A stretch of DNA of 64,000 nt, from the NCBI RefSeq assembly GCF_001881565.1, contig NZ_MPDJ01000001.1, positions 776,953 to 840,952 on the forward strand. The letters run 5' to 3'. This document shows, one piece after another, positions 62,730 to 64,000 of this stretch; position 1 is the first letter of the stretch, and each line of letters begins with the position of its first letter. The stretch is from Eisenbergiella tayi (lineage in GTDB: Bacteria; Bacillota; Clostridia; Lachnospirales; Lachnospiraceae). A program made the position numbers and the translations under genes. A model generated the notes under the pieces. That model saw only the letters and a list, made by a program, of their open reading frames with translations. It did not search any database and was not told the origin of the DNA.

Positions 62730-63943
62730 CAAAAACCTCCCAAACTTCTCTTATAAAGGTATAAAAGCCTGTTACAATATTCTTCAACTGTATCAAATTG
62801 CTTTTCTTTACAATTTTCCGTAATCTTATCTAGTAACTTTTCCTGAGACCAGAGCATCCTGATTTTTTCACGTAAGTCTTCAGAACTTCCACTATTAAAG
62901 AGAACTCCCGTACTACCATCAATCACCAGTTCTGGTATTCCACCTATATCCGCACCTACTACCGGCGTTCCATACCCTATAGACTCCATAATCGAAAACG
63001 GACAATTTTCATACCACTCCGATGGATAAATACTAAATCTTGCTTCTGAGATTAATTTTACAAGATCGTCTCCTCTTAAAAACCCCATATTTTGTATATT
63101 TTTCACTTTATTAACTTCTGATTCTAAAGGTCCGCTTCCTGCAAATATAAAAGAAATATCGTCAAGTTCACGACAAACTTTTAATAAAGTTGCAATTCCT
63201 TTCTCTTCAGAATATCTCCCAAAATACAGTACATAATCTTTCTTTTGCTTATTTTCATATTTTTTAGCATTAACAAAGTTGTGAATAGTAATCGTTTTTT
63301 CTTTGAATAAAGAATTTGAATCAAGCTTTCTTTTCATAAAATCTGAAGGGCAGATAATAGTTTCTATATATCGATAGGTTTTCAAGTAACGATATAAATA
63401 TCCTTCCATACTCCCTAAAACACTTTTTATCTTTGAATCATGTATACAACGGAATCGGCTGCAATTATTAAACTCCCCACTAAGGCATCTGCCACACTTC
63501 TCCCCTGTAGATGGTACTATCATCATATGATTTGGGCAAATTAACTGATAGTCATGTGCGGTATAATAAATAACTACTTGCTTTTGCCTCCTTTTCTTAT
63601 ATGAAATAATTTCATATATAATTGATGGAGTCAATTGAAAGTTAAAATTATTTAAATGCACAATATCCGGTTCAAAATCTTCAAGAACTTTTTTTATTTT
63701 ATTTCTTGCCTCTAACGAATATATTATCCGTACAGGATATAAAAGTTTTTGAATTTTCCCTGTATGAAAATCCATCTCTGTAGTATAACTCTCTACATGA
63801 TTCCCTACTGACCGATTTTTATGGTCCATACCAAAATATTGCACTTCATGACCTGCATTCACAAACTGTTTACCAATTTCAAAAATATAAGTCTCCGATC
63901 CTCCATTAGGATAAAGAAATTTATTTACTATTAAAATTTTCAT
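62729..63943 (-). CDS. GT4 family glycosyltransferase
   Basis: 404 residues: NKFLYPNGGSETYIFEIGKQ at the N-terminus; a cysteine-rich block EKCGRCLSGEFNNCSRFRC (residues ~150-170) common in this GT4 subgroup; YVLYFGRYSEEKGIATLLKV, FAGSGPLESEV, and YENCPFSIMESIGYGTPVV. The ATG at 63943 has AAGGATG upstream; the TTG at 63961 is less likely. It is the first gene seen in transcription order, and the window ends 57 bases before it with nothing recognisable, so the operon may start further upstream. Confidence 0.9.
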   Translation of the reverse strand: MKILIVNKFLYPNGGSETYIFEIGKQFVNAGHEVQYFGMDHKNRSVGNHVESYTTEMDFHTGKIQKLLYPVRIIYSLEARNKIKKVLEDFEPDIVHLNNFNFQLTPSIIYEIISYKKRRQKQVVIYYTAHDYQLICPNHMMIVPSTGEKCGRCLSGEFNNCSRFRCIHDSKIKSVLGSMEGYLYRYLKTYRYIETIICPSDFMKRKLDSNSLFKEKTITIHNFVNAKKYENKQKKDYVLYFGRYSEEKGIATLLKVCRELDDISFIFAGSGPLESEVNKVKNIQNMGFLRGDDLVKLISEARFSIYPSEWYENCPFSIMESIGYGTPVVGADIGGIPELVIDGSTGVLFNSGSSEDLREKIRMLWSQEKLLDKITENCKEKQFDTVEEYCNRLLYLYKRSLGGF

Positions 63944-64000
63944 TCTTACATCCTTCTTCAAACTATTCTGTGGAATATAAATTTAATGTATCATTCACTA

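Overview
The window is a single, very long, one-directional surface-polysaccharide biosynthesis and decoration locus. Essentially every gene lies on the minus strand, so the order of transcription runs from high to low coordinates. The DNA is strongly AT-rich, the genes are tightly packed (4-nt ATGA/GTGA/TAATG overlaps are frequent), ribosome-binding sites are strong AGGAGG types, and there is no outer-membrane or LPS-core gene. This points to a low-GC Gram-positive, most likely a clostridial gut anaerobe of the Lachnospiraceae type (inference; no taxonomic marker gene is present). I found no tRNA, rRNA or CRISPR array.

Layout, in transcription order. 64-52 kb: GT4, GT11-type fucosyltransferase, radical SAM/SPASM enzyme, a fucosyltransferase-superfamily protein, a PglK/MsbA-like ABC exporter, GT32, GT4, a YfhO-type membrane protein and a GT-D-like protein. 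52-47 kb: a Wzy-like polymerase, a DUF2142 membrane protein, a dolichyl-P-mannose-synthase-like GT2 with its DUF2304 partner. 47-42 kb: a run of GT4 and GT2 enzymes. 42.8-38.6 kb: a cassette of a surface-carbohydrate GT, a CMP-sugar cytidylyltransferase, a DRE-TIM aldolase fused to a Rossmann-like domain, and a KdsC-like phosphatase, probably making and using an unusual CMP-activated acid sugar. 38.6-32.4 kb: GT8, GT4, acyltransferase 3, two more fucosyltransferase-superfamily paralogues and a decayed GT2 copy. 32.3-23.4 kb: GT2, a dTDP-3-amino-3,6-dideoxyhexose set (aminotransferase and ketoisomerase), a second ABC exporter, GT61 with a nine-G tract, a NeuD-like acetyltransferase, a beta-propeller glycosidase-like protein and a FemAB/GNAT-like protein. 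23.4-22.3 kb: a recombination scar with a dead transposase, direct and inverted repeats, and a fragment of an acetyltransferase gene. 22.3-9.5 kb: acyltransferase 3, hexapeptide acetyltransferase and many GT-C-like membrane proteins, two of which look frameshifted. 9.5-1 kb: a GtrB-like GT2, a YdjC/NaxD-like deacetylase, DUF6056-like membrane proteins, an FkbH-like enzyme with its acyl carrier protein and an MBOAT acyltransferase, and a final GT2 running off the left edge.

How it works together (inference). Cytoplasmic GTs build lipid-linked repeat units, ABC exporters of the PglK type flip them, and a Wzy-like protein polymerises them. Three polyprenyl-phosphate-sugar GT2 enzymes supply donors to about ten GT-C-like membrane proteins that would decorate the polymer outside the cell. 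Acyl groups are added by two acyltransferase-3 proteins, an MBOAT and cytoplasmic acetyltransferases. The two most novel-looking modules are the aldolase/cytidylyltransferase/phosphatase set (38.6-42.8 kb) and the FkbH/ACP/MBOAT set (2.3-6.0 kb). I saw no initiating phosphoglycosyl transferase, classical Wzx flippase or regulator in the window, so the locus extends beyond it.
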